Below are positions 24,601-36,669 of a stretch of 64,000 bases of DNA, in pieces. A model generated the notes under the pieces. It was not told the DNA's origin. It did not search any database and saw nothing but the letters and a program-made list of their open reading frames with translations. Location of the stretch: the NCBI GenBank assembly GCA_026545765.1, contig JAIFAC010000420.1, forward strand, positions 42,476-106,475, given 5' to 3'. Positions within the stretch are counted from its first letter, which is position 1. The number at the start of each line of letters is the position of its first letter. Source of the DNA: Plantago major. Lineage: Eukaryota > Streptophyta > Magnoliopsida > Lamiales > Plantaginaceae. The position numbers were made by a program, and so were the translations under genes.

Positions 24601-27600
24601 TCGTCTTAGTGTGGGTAACTGCAAACATTTAGTGTAATAGCTGATAGTGCATTAACTAACTTTGCTTGGAAATATACTATAGATAGCATTTACAATAAGG
24701 TCTAATTCCTATGATTCAGTCAGCTTGTCTAGGAAAAGTTTCTAATTACAAAGATCTAGTCAGCTGTCAGCCTATCCAAGGAAAGTAAAAAAAAAATTAC
24801 AGGTACTTAATCTCCCTATACTGTAGAGAAATATATTTTCTTAATGAGGCATGGTCTTCCCTTCGACATTTATCTGGCGCATACTTTTAGGACAGACAGC
24901 CTGATCTTATTGTTGACATTTATTTACCTTTGAATCTAGGGAACATAGAACTGACGGTAATTGAATTTGGCTACCTAGATATAGAATCTTTGTTGCTTGC
25001 ATGTATTGCAACGGATTTTAAGTTACACCAAAGAAAGAACATGCCTCAGTTTTATTTCAATATAAATCAGAATTTTTTTTTCTAATCTTATCTTGACGAC
25101 ATTCAACTTTTGAAACTATGATATTGTAATGTTGGCCATTAGACCAAGTTCTATAATGCTCTATATGCAGGGGTTCCTAGTTTCTGGATTATACTTTATT
25201 ACGTGTTGAGCCCGATTATGTGCAACGCAAACCTGATTGGTACTTCGAAATTCTTTATGACCATTTCCATATTCTCATACGGAGTCACTGATGCTGCTAT
25301 CTGGTAGTTCCATGGGCTTGTTAGTTAATCTAAACCAACTTAATATGATACCGCATGAATTGGACCAGGATCTTCCCTAGCCTGAAATATACTTTATAAC
25401 TGAGTGAATTTCTGAAAATATAATTTTATTATATTTATAATCTTCAATTATGTGGGTTAGTATTCCTTGTTTTGGATGCTCATAGAGATTTAGGGTAGCA
25501 TTTGTGTGTTTTTATTGGTGGCTTTACCAGTTACATATGAGTGGGAATTCAGGTGTGGTGCTTAACATTTTATAGAGTTCAGTGGATTTTTGTAAGAAAT
25601 CCAAACGGGCAGCACTATGATGAAGATATGAAAATATTTTAGATATAAATTCCGTCACTTGCTTATGTTGCCTCCCGGTCTGTACTGTATGAATTTTATT
25701 TTCTCCCCTTTAATATCTAGTCTGCTTATGAATAGGATTGTGGGTATGGCTGGGATTGGTGAGTCACTATTGCTGGTTGCTTTCATGTACCTGTACTTTC
25801 CTTACAACTATATCATTGAGTGCAATTGCAACTAATGGTGCAATGAAGGTATATTACAATTTCTTTGCAATTGATCTCTTGTAGCAGGATATACCTGGGA
25901 ATAGTTTATTCGAATGTGTAAATAATTGATTTAAAGGTATATTTACATCTTTTCACTATCTGCCAAAATCTAGGGGGGAGGACCATATTATCTCATTGGT
26001 CGTGCCTTGGGCCCTGAGGTTGGAGTAAGCATAGGTCTTTGCTTTTTCCTTGGAAATGCAGTTGCTGGAGCTCTGTGAGTATATGAATTGCTAACTCTAC
26101 ATGTGTGCTTTCACTTTCTATCTCATAGCATAATATAATGAATTATGCCATTTTCATGTTCATGTAGTTATGTCTTGGGTGCTGTGGAAACATTTCTGAA
26201 TGCTGTACCACAGGCAGGGCTTTTTAGAGGTAATTGACACTACAAATAATTATCAGTTAATAAACAGATATTATATTTTTTACCTGATTTTTTTTTAAAA
26301 TTCTGTTTAACACTTGTTCTATGTTCAGTTTTTGTTCTTTTGTGCTCCAATTATATTATATTATGAGGAATATCATCCTATTATGCTAATTAGCAGAATG
26401 TATGGTATACAAAATTAGATTATTCCCATGTATATCCGTAGCATCTCGATCGGTTCCATGATTTCTGAGGATATGCCAGTTGATGCGTGTCATTCATATA
26501 TTAGTGTCTCAACTCTCAAGCCTATTGCCTTTTGAACACCTTATGTACACAAGCAGCTAGTGAAAATACCCTATAACAACAGTACACCACATTATGTACT
26601 ATAAGTAAGCACCACCTCATATATTTGAAACTTGAGTACTCTAAACTAGTGAAAATAACTGATTTAATTAATGAGTGTGTCCTCGTGGCAATCCAAATAA
26701 TGCATGCAACAATATGTAGATCTTCGGTAGCTGTGAATTGAGATTTGCATTCACTCGTTTGTTTTATTTAATTTAACTTTATTTCCAAATTCATACTATT
26801 TGATATTGTGAAGGTCGACCACTTCTAATATGCCTTTCATATGATCCTTATCGAGTTAAACAAACGCGTTATGATCAGATTAATCTTGCCATGATACTAA
26901 ATATTTTTGTTTGCTTTTGCATTTTGGATGGCAATTAAATGGTCTCAGCAATCATTTCTCTTTTATTATATGTTTTTGGTTCTATATAACAGCGTTTTGA
27001 TTTTGTTATCTAAATTTCCCTTATTCTTGTAGATGCACAGACTTTTGTGAGGGTAAATGGCACAGATGTTGCACAGCCTGTTACAAGCCCCAGTTTACAT
27101 GACTTGCAAGTTTATGGGATTATAGTGACCATCATCTTATGTTTCATAGTTTTTGGTGGAGTAAAGATGATCAATAGAGTTGCTCCGGCGTTTCTTATAC
27201 CTGTCATATTCTCAGTGATCTGCATATTTATTGGGATCTTTGCAGCCGGAGAAAATCGGCCAGTAGGTTAGCTGTTCATTTTTTCCCCTCGCCACTCTAT
27301 GTTGTTTGATTTTTGTTTGTCATAAAACCTTTAATAGATAGCGTTTGATCTTTAGGTTCACATTTTAAGTAGTTGGTGATGCTGGAAATTAATATGCCTG
27401 CTTATTGCTTGCATCCATTGACGTGGTTAATAGTGCTCTTTCTACAAAGTTAAGTTATACTCCCTCCATTTCACTAAAAGCTTACAATTTGCCATTTTGG
27501 GCTTTTGATTTAAAATTCAAAGCTTTACATTTTCTTACATGGAAACCCATTATATCCAATTCTTAATGTTTTAATCATTTCATACTTTATCTATTATCTC

Positions 27601-30600
27601 TCTTACTTTTTACCATCTACATACTACTTTATCTATATAAACTTTGCTCATTTACCTTGATAATTGTGCCAATTCAAATTGTAAAGCTTTTACTGAAATT
27701 GAGGGAGTATATTCACAGGGAATATTGTTGACTTTCACGGTTTATCTATTTTTCCATGATGGTGTTTCATAATTTTTCTGGAATCATAGTTTGAGTTATT
27801 GATTCTGGTGTTGGTACTTGAGATTCTTGATTTTACAAATTGTAATGCAGTTTCCGGGTTATGCAGTATTCAGCTTTAGAGACATATATATGAGTCCTTT
27901 AGGGCAACAACGTGCATTTAAGTGTATCATGATGACCATTAAGTGCTTGTAATGGTCACTTAAGCACTGCTTCTTTTTGTAATATCAGTGAGATTTACCA
28001 ACATCCATTTCCTTTTGGATTTCTTGTTGTCCATGTTCCCAGAAAGGTTTTTATTCCCATTGAAATTATTATGTGCAGGACTAAATGGCCACTGTATACT
28101 TTCTTCTTTTCAGCGTGAAGTATATTTTTTTGACATTTAATTGTTCAAAATCTGAATATAACACGGACTCATTATGCTAATGTTGTGAGAATCCAAATCT
28201 GGTACTTTATGTCTGGGTGCAACGATTCTTTACTTGAAAGTTGGATGATGACATGACATAGAACATGTTTAAGTTTTCAGCAAGGCAACTTGTTTTCGTT
28301 AATTATCATTGGTTGACAATTAAGGATAGGATCTTCAGGTAAACAAAGCAGTTGCAGTTCTTTTCTGAAGTCCAGCTAGCCTTCTTTTAGGCGTGTGCCA
28401 TCGATTCAGTTGGGAAATTGAATTGAACCAGTGATACATATCTAATACTAGTTCCATATAGTCATTCACTCATTTGTGTAATGCATATGGAGCATTAATG
28501 TCTGAAGAATTGAGAAAGTTTCCAGAGAGGGGATGCAGGGAGTCTAGGAGTTAGTTTGAGCTGTTGCATATTTCTAACCTCTCTCTTTTATTCATTTTAG
28601 CATTTGCATGCACCATCTTGGGCATCTTGATTGAGTCCTGTGTTTCTTGCAGCTGGAGTTACTGGCTTGAGATTGAAAACTTTCGTGGATAATTGGAGTT
28701 CAGAGTATCAATTAACCAACAATGCTGGAATTCCGGATCCAAACGGGAGAATATACTGGAATTTCAAGTAAACCAATTTGATCCATCTCTTTACTTATGC
28801 CATTTATTTCATAGCATAGCATTGTCCTCTACTCTTCTATAAAACAAACATGAAAATCCTTGTTTATATCATATTTACCTGAACTTCACCCATGTCATTT
28901 GTCAAGGAAATTTCTGTCAAGTCCTTGAAGAGTCATCTTCTGTTATTCTACCATTACTGTTAATCTAGTAGACACATGCACACAGATGATTGATAGTTTT
29001 GTTTGCCCATGTTGAAGTCAGCTAAATATATTGAAGATGAACAAAAGGAGCTATATCTTCTATTCTAACTGCTGTCATTTTTTTATTATTGCCAGCGCAT
29101 TGGTGGGTCTCTTTTCCCTGCTGTAACAGGGATTATGGCGGTTCAAATCGGTCAGCTTCACTTAAGGACACTCAGCGCCCATACCTGTTGGGACTTTAGC
29201 TGCAACTTTGGCTACGCCAGCTCTATATGTGGTTTCTGTGCTGTTTTTGGAGCTCTAGCAACTAGAGAGAAACTTTTGACAGACAGGTACTTTGATGTGT
29301 ACTCCAGTCCCTGTTGCTTTATACCATAGCCACAGAATGAATTTTTTCATGATTAAGCCAAATTTTCATTTTATTATTTCTGGAGGATATTCCAATATGG
29401 CAGGAAGCAATTTGTTCATAATTGTTTTGTGGATTTATCGTGTGAACTTGTTGGAGTGCCTGTAGTTAAATAGATACTGATATATAGTATTTTAATTAGT
29501 TTAAGTAGTTAAATTATAGGAGTATTTCCTGATATTATTTTGTACAATAAAATTTAAATTATCATTCCAAAAACAGTATACTGTAGAATTTATGCCTTTA
29601 TTATTTTTGATTTAGAGGGTAGTTCATAGTTCGAATAGATGAACATATGGGTAAATAAACACTTTTTTTAGTTAATAATTTACATCCTACTGATTTGTGC
29701 CGAATAATTTTTCCTAATTAGGCCTAAACATGACTCGTGCAGGTTACTAACCGCCACTGTTGCTTGGCCTTTTCCTGCTATTATCTATATCGGAATCATC
29801 CTTTCAACCTTAGGTGCAGCTCTTCAGAGCCTAACTGGAGCTCCACGGCTTCTTGCAGCCATATCTAATGATGACATCCTTCCTGTTCTCAATTATTTTA
29901 AAGTTAGTGATGGGAGTGAGCCTCACATTGCTACTCTGTTCACGGCTTTCCTGTGCATTGGGTGTGTTGTTATCGGCAATTTGGACCTTATTACACCAAC
30001 TGTAACAATGTTTTACCTCCTGTGTTATGCTGGTGTCAACTTGTCATGCTTTCTGTTGGATCTGTTAGATGCTCCCAGCTGGCGCCCTCGTTGGAAGTTT
30101 CACCACTGGAGTCTCTCCCTTGTTGGAGCATTGCTTTGTATATGTCAGTTTCTATTCATGCGATATAAGTTCTCTTTACGTTAAGTTTCAATACTATTCG
30201 TATTAAGCACAAACAAGCTTATGTTTGCTTTTTTTTTTACAGTAATCATGTTTCTGATCTCGTGGTCATTCACGGTGGTGTCCCTAGCCTTGGCGACTCT
30301 CATATATTACTATGTCAGCATCAAAGGAAAGGCAGGAGATTGGGGTGACGGTTTCAAGAGTGCATACTTTCAACTTGCCCTCCGTAGTCTGCGATCTTTA
30401 GGAGGTTTGTCTCTTCTTGACTACTAGTTTCATATCATTTTCAAGTAAAACCTAGCCGCACTAAAAAATTGTAATGCTGTTCATCTCAAAATAGCTCTTA
30501 TTTTTCCTGTAGATCTCTTATATTCTGAATGGAATATAACAAAGTACAACGATCATATTATTAAGTTGTTTATAGAACCAAACCATGCTAATTGCAATAA

Positions 30601-31955
30601 TGGGTTATCCATGCCTCGAACTGGTCTTGCGTTACCTAAACCTTACTTATCTTCATTTTATTGTATCATTGTTATTCATAATTAGATGTTCATGTTTACT
30701 GATGCTTTACATGTATTTAGCAAAAGTCTAGAGTTGAATACTGCCTTTAGTTCCATATATAATTGTGACTCAATTGCAAATCTCTCTCCCCCCTCCCTCC
30801 ATACTTCAACTTTCATCTTTTAACAACTATCTTAGTATGCCACTGTTCTCATAAATGCAACTTGCATGTGCAGCAAACCAGGTCCACCCCAAGAATTGGT
30901 ACCCTATCCCCCTCATATTCTGCCGGCCGTGGGGACAATTGCCAGAGAACGTTCCTTGCCACCCTAAACTTGCAGACTTTGCAAATTGTATGAAGAAAAA
31001 AGGCAGGGGATTGTCCATGTTTGTCTCCATCCTGGACGGGGACTATCACGAATGTGCTGAAGAGGCGAAAGCTGAATGCTGGGCCCTTGGCAAATACATT
31101 GAGTATAAAAAATGTGAAGGTGTAGCTGAAATTGTTGTCGCACCAACAATGTCCGATGGTTTTCGAGGTATAGTCCAGCTGATGGGCCTAGGCAATCTGA
31201 AGCCCAATATTGTTGTAATGCGGTACCCTGAAATATGGCGCCGAGAGAATTTGACCGAAATTCCAGCAACATTTGTCGGAATTATCAACGACTGCATTGT
31301 GGCAAACAAAGCGGTTGTGATAGTCAAAGGTCTGGATGAATGGCCTAATGAGTATCAAAGGCAATTTGGTACAATTGATTTATATTGGATAGTACGAGAT
31401 GGCGGTCTTATGCTTCTTCTCTCGCAACTTCTCCTCACTAAAGATAGTTTCGAGAGTTGTAAAATTCAAGTCTTCTGTATAGCAGAGGAGGATTCTGATG
31501 CAGAAGAACTTAAAGCCGATGTGAAAAAGTTCCTTTATGATCTTCGTATGCAAGCTGAGGTTATTGTCATTTCAATGAAATCATGGGACGCACAAGCTGA
31601 GCAACAAGATGATTCCGTAGAGGCGTTTACTGGGGCCCAGGAGAGAATTTCCAGGTATATGGCTGAAATGAAGGACAAAGCTCAAAGAGAAGGAACACCT
31701 CTGTTAGCAGATGGTAAGGCAGTAGTTGTTGATGAGCAGAAAATACAGAAGTTTTTATATACAATGCTGAAGCTAAATTCGAGCATATTAAAACACTCGA
31801 GGATGGCTGCCGTCGTTTTGGTGAGTCTCCCACCACCACCACTGAACCATCCAGGATACTTTTACATGGAGTATATGGATCTCTTGGTTGAAAATGTGCC
31901 CAGGCTTTTGATAGTCCGTGGTTACCGTAGAGATGTCGTCACATTATTTACATAG
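21614..31955 (+). CDS. CCC1: Cation-chloride cotransporter (CCC1/HAP5 type, SLC12 family)
   Basis: Electroneutral symporter of K+, Na+ and Cl-; the Arabidopsis homologue acts in endomembranes and affects ion loading and fertility. Thirteen coding exons: 21614-21786, 23101-23238, 23432-23510, 24125-24216, 25736-25848, 25974-26074, 26168-26229, 27033-27266, 28653-28767, 29096-29286, 29743-30143, 30243-30404, 30874-31955. The ATG opens [18 protein letters not shown] and [18 protein letters not shown] are family landmarks. [19 protein letters not shown] begins the first helices of the 12-TM permease. The last exon is the C-terminal SLC12 domain, with [29 protein letters not shown] and the end [10 protein letters not shown]. 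Five single-base indels break the frame: an extra A near 25785, and missing bases near 29112-29115, 29140, 29178-29180 and 29244-29248. Undone, they give 981 aa, the usual length. These are likely assembly errors. Confidence 0.92.
27460..27707. mobile_element. Stowaway-type MITE in CCC1 intron 8
   Basis: Starts CTCCCTCCATTTCACTAAAA and ends with the near-perfect inverse TTTTACTGAAATTGAGGGAG, flanked by TA (27458-27459 and 27708-27709). At 248 bp it is the best preserved of the five copies here, so probably the youngest. It has no coding. Confidence 0.85.
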
Positions 31956-32454
31956 TTTCTGCAAGTTTTACTTCATCTTCTTTGATTCAAAAGAATTTTC
32001 CATACTCAATATGTCAATAGCACATTAGTTGAAATGCCCCTTCTTTTCATGATGATAGTCATTTAGTTTCTCACTGTTGTATTGGTACAAATGTGGGCAT
32101 GCTTGCCCACCATATCTTTTATGACTTGATTCACGTCATAACTGTTGTATTAGAGGGATTTTTTTTTTTTGACTATTCAGTCACAAGGCCTTTTGATTGA
32201 GGTAATACATGGATTCAACATGATTTAATTAGAAACCGTAAATGTTTTGGACTTTATACTCATTTTCAATTCTACATGAAACTCCATGCATTACTAACGT
32301 GCCCACCAAATTATATAAAAAAAAGTAACTTTACACATCTTGCCACCATTGAAGAGCATCTTGATATATGTAACATGTTACAACTCCGGTAATGACACAA
32401 CCATGTTGTATGGAAATATTGTCCCATGCTATTCGGTGACGTTTTTTGTTTTTT
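31956..32454. other. CCC1 3'UTR and intergenic DNA
   Basis: The transporter stop TAG ends at 31955. T-rich sequence follows, consistent with a 3'UTR, but no single polyadenylation site was chosen. Nothing else is recognised. Confidence 0.4.
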
Positions 32455-32720
32455 GTTTTTTTTTTTTTTTTTTTGGAATCGATAAAATTATTATTGATAA
32501 CAATCCCAAGAGCATAAGAGATGCATGTACCTATCTTTGGTCCATATCACCTAACAACATCCACATCTATAATTCAAAACTACACATTCCCAAACCAAAA
32601 AATCCCTCCAAAAACCTTTCCACGATATTACAAGAGAACAATAAAAGACATGAGTACTTAAACCATCGCCTCCAAACTGTTACTCCACTATCGCCCGGTG
32701 AAAATAAGATAAAGATTTCT
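32455..32720 (-). mobile_element. Probable LINE 3' tail
   Basis: On the minus strand the segment ends AATTTTATCGATTCC followed by about 20 A (the T run ending near 32475), with further interrupted A-rich sequence. This fits a 5'-truncated LINE or a retroposed transcript. The frame at 32340-32750 on the plus strand is a chance read-through. The 5' border is not defined. Confidence 0.4.
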
Positions 32721-33365
32721 CTTTTATCTATATTTTTCTCGAATGGGTGACAATTTTGACCTGCTCTTATAGGATTTTTCATGACCTGTATAAATCAGTA
32801 TAAAACTCATTCGTTTAGGCATTCAGTAGGCTGTATTGGGCTGAATAAAGCCATATAATGAATCATAATAATGGTTAATCTGTGTTTAGTAAACTCTACT
32901 AAAATTCGGGCCAATACATGCTTATATGTCAAGCCCGCATATAAACCCATATTGTATATCTGGCTCTACAATCGTATATTCTTCAATACGTATAAATCTC
33001 CGGTCCATCTCTTCTCATCTATCACTATGTGGCGCAATTTTTATCAGAATCTTTCAGCTATAGCCTGATTATTTTCAGAGTCCTGCTAAATCTCGACATA
33101 GTTTCCATCTTTTCTTGATCTCCTTCCAATCATTAGCAAAACCACTTCCGTTGCCCCAGGAAAAAACCTAGCTACTCTTGCCGTCAACAGACTAGACCTA
33201 CTGTAGAATTTTGTTCAGTTCTTCAAATTAAAGTGAATTAATTAGAGGCAATTTTTTGATGTTGATATTTTCATGTTTCATTGGTTTTCATTATATACAT
33301 TCATGTGCTTGTTTCGTGTTAAGTAATTTCTTGTCCAAGTGGAATTGAATTACATATTCTTTATA

Positions 33366-33608
33366 CTCTATTCCACTAAAATCTTTCAATTTTTCCATTT
33401 TAAGTTGCTCCATTAAAAACTTTCAATTTCCTTTTGAAAACCCACCGCTCCATTATTAATATTTTAATTCCTCTTTCATACTTTATCAATTCTATTTCTT
33501 ACATTTTACCATATACTTATTATTTTATCTATATAAACCCATTTTTACTCAAACTTTTTAAAAGTTGTGCAAAAGAAAAATGGAAAGAGATTTATAGAAC
33601 GGAGTGAG
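33366..33608. mobile_element. Stowaway-type MITE, diverged
   Basis: The left end is CTCTATTCCACTAAAATC after TA 33364-33365. The right end is AGAACGGAGTGAG before TA 33609-33610. The terminal words are inverted relatives of the CTCCCTCC family, with an internal CTTTCAATTTTTCC repeated. About 243 bp. Confidence 0.65.
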
Positions 33609-33716
33609 TATATTTTTTTTTTCATTTCTTGTTCTGATTTGATGGATCGATGCTAGCTTTTCTACCCATTTCATTATATTCTTATATTTACTATTATTAA
33701 AACGAAAAGCAAGTTC

Positions 33717-33960
33717 ATGCTCATGGTATTGTGGTATTGTACTATGCGTCATCAAGAATCGCGAAAGTTTAAAAGAAGTAAGCGATATAATATGATTAAA
33801 AAGATTCACAAACAAATTGAACGCCTTAGTAATCTTGTTCGAGAAAATGGCATTGTCTGCATCGAACAACTGAGAGTTGATAGGAACGCATTTGGTAGGC
33901 TTTGTAAAATTTTGCCTAGTGCGGGAGGTCTTGAAGATGAAATGCATTTAGCAGGCATCT
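33717..33960 (+). pseudogene. PIF/Harbinger-like transposase N-terminal fragment
   Basis: The frame holds IERLSNLVRENGIVCIEQLRVDRNAFGRLCKIL then GGLEDEMH in one run. A Cys followed by a short helix, then R.D...F..LC.IL...GGL.D, is the usual start of plant Harbinger-derived nucleases (HARBI1/ALP1-like, DUF8040 region), which precedes the DDE nuclease. No nuclease core follows within 800 bp. It could be one exon of a domesticated gene or a broken transposon; the hydrophobic tail after 33950 looks like read-through into an intron. Confidence 0.45.
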
Positions 33961-34756
33961 GTTTAATTTTCCATTTGTTTATGATCATTAGCTTAATTAT
34001 GTGTATAGAGTTTTGTTTCCATATATATTTTCTCCGGTAAAACTAGTTGTTTTCATGCAGAAACTGTGTTATACCAATAGTAATATCAGAGACGTAAGCT
34101 AGCTGCGTTGTTTATAATTTTATGATTAATACCACATCAATTGTACATGAATTATGGTGTAGAACATTTTTTCAAACCATTTAGTACTTCACAAGTTTGA
34201 CGTGATTAAATTATGAGAAGTCATAGGTCATCTTGAGTTAAAGCTAAATAGTTATTTTTAAGTGGTGTTAATAGTTAGAAGTAGTTAAATGGTATTAACA
34301 GTTCATTATACTAAACAAAGATTAGATTTGTAATATTTGGATGTACTAATCCTAATTCATACTAAACATGTTTTTATATGGGTTTATATAATATCAATAT
34401 GGGTTTACATATCTGGCTATTAAGATTTGGATCATGCTACTAAACGTCAATGTAAAAAGAATTATCCACTTGACACCCATCTGAAACCTGTTAAATATAA
34501 ACTTTAAACCGTAGTACATGTAAAGTGAATCAATGTAAAACTTCTAACGGTTTCCTCTTCCCTACCGCATGTTGCAATACCTCCTGGTGCTTTACAGGTT
34601 GTACCATGGTTGTACCATATGCATTAAATATTATACTGTACAACACATTAAAGCACTGAGGTAGTAACATGTATAAAATAGAAAAACTAACTTCTAACAT
34701 AGTTTTACGGTATCTATTTATTGCCTACCTAACAAAGCATTTTATGGGAATTTCAA
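33961..34756. other. Intergenic, no supported gene
   Basis: AT-rich sequence. No motif, repeat border or RNA is recognised. If 33717-33960 is an exon, its partners could lie here, but none was found. Confidence 0.3.
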
Positions 34757-34765
34757 CCCTTGATC

Positions 34766-35635
34766 GGGTTAAATGCACAATACCCCCGAGTTATTAATAA
34801 TGTTTGTGAAACCTTGAGTTATCGAATTAGTACTAAATCCCCTTGAGTTATTAAAAAATGTGCACGAAACCCCTCTGAGTTAATAAATTAGTTCATTAGT
34901 TATGAAAATGTGCACGAAACCCCCTGAGTTATTAAAACATGTGCCTAAAACCCCCTCAGCCGTTTTTTTTTTTATCGTATGCAGTGCGTATTAGGTGCGA
35001 CTAGGCATGTTCTTTTATGTTTTCTTACTCCAAATTAACGCGATTAGGTGGACTGGTCATTCTTAGTTTCAGTTTAATATCTTGACTTCACTTTTTTTTT
35101 TCCGTTTACATGACTAATAATGAACTGGTATATGTTGTTGATATGTGTTGACAATTTTAATTAGTGTTATCTATAATTGTTATGTATGTATCTCAGTGTT
35201 ATATAACCAGTCGTGTGTGATCAATTTTTTTTATTGATTTAACCAGGAAAAAAGTAGATTTTTTAATTATTTTTTAATAGCTCAAATTTTAGTTTATTTT
35301 AATAATTTCAAAAAATTGGACTAACGAGTCCAACTGCACACAATACACATTCATCATTTATATTTATATTAATGTAATAGGGGTATTGCAATGACTTTAT
35401 AAGAATACCATTGAATTTTGCACATATATAACTATGGGTTTTTTTTTTTTGCATTGATTTGGTGTAAGAAAACGTAAACAAACATCTATAATCGCACTAA
35501 TGAGTACCTCAAACACTCTAAAAATAACGGTTGGGGTTTTGTCCATTTTAATAACTCGAGGGGTTACTAATTCGTTAACTCAAGAGGTTTGTGACATTAT
35601 TAATAATATAACTCGAGGTGTTATGCATTTAACCC
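34766..35635. mobile_element. Non-autonomous Mutator-like element with long TIRs
   Basis: The left end GGGTTAAATGCACAATACC and the right end (inverse: GGGTTAAATGCATAACACC) are inverted repeats that continue through CTCGAGTTAT-like and ATTAATAATGT-like words. Flanks CCCTTGATC (34757-34765) and ACCTCGATC (35636-35644) match at 7 of 9 positions, as expected of a 9-bp MULE target duplication. The TIRs contain short internal repeats of CCCCTGAGTTATTAAAA-type units. There is no coding in the 870 bp. Confidence 0.75.
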
Positions 35636-35644
35636 ACCTCGATC

Positions 35645-36669
35645 AAAGCGCATTTTACCAAACCGAGGATTGAGAGAAATTGGCCATTGGTCTAATAATT
35701 GTGGAGGTCAAATCCATTTAGGTAGAACCTAAATCACCTTAAAGCTTCTAAAGTGTAAATCATTTCGTGTTTTATGTCATGCTTTTAGTTAACTTTATGT
35801 CGCTTTCAAATTATTTAGTTTATTTTTACATATTTTCAAAGCCGCAGAGTAATAATTTACATTTCTAAGGTATACATTTATAATTTCATCTTATATGCAT
35901 ATAGAATCTCTAAGTTGTACATTATTTTTGATTTAAAATATAATTTTGAAACGTATTAAGTATTTAGTATAGATAAAAATCTGTTTTATGTATTTATTGC
36001 AACACGCTTTAAGTAGCCGTCTTCATATTTTTAAAGTTTTGATGCTTTTTGATTTATACTCCGCTTGCACTTTCGCTCCAGGTGATCTAGGGTAGAACTT
36101 GGAACATCCATAATTTACAAGCTACGAATCGCACGAAGTTAAAAGCGAGATAAACTTGCGAAGTTTCAGTTTGGTCGGTCAAACAAACCAATTAGCACTC
36201 AATGCTCTAAAATCCTCGGTAAGTAATAAACATACCAATAAAACCGCGTCCAGCTCAATAAATCACAGGAATATACAGAATACACATTGTAGCTTTTCAA
36301 ACAGAACTAAAAAGAAAAGAAAAAAAGGGTTCCATATAGATTTGTAATATGCTTGATTATTCTACAAACACGATAAAAGAATAATAGCATTAAGCACGGA
36401 ACACAAATTCAGAACAAGAGGTTTGTAAGTGATATTATACACTGCCAGCCACACGTCGAGAACCCGTTAAGCATAACTCGAACATCCATCTTTATAGACA
36501 TTGTACTGCTAACCAAAAACTTCACTCACATTCCAAGAGAACAAGGACCAACGAGAGCTCCACATGCCATCGTATTATGGATACACTGGCCAATCAAACA
36601 AATTAGCAACCTGTGATGGCATGGAAATGACCCAGGAAAACACAAAATCCACATGGAGTATGAATAGAC
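35645..36669. other. Intergenic and DDB1 3'UTR side
   Basis: DDB1 ends at 36670 on the minus strand, so the part nearest it is its 3'UTR. The small plus-strand frame at 36156-36347 has no family signal. Confidence 0.35.

Noticed and set aside
30827..31327. Minus-strand frames over the last CCC1 exon
   Set aside because: Antisense shadows of a highly conserved plus-strand exon.
32340..32750. 136-residue plus-strand frame
   Set aside because: It reads through the T run of a retroposed A tail.
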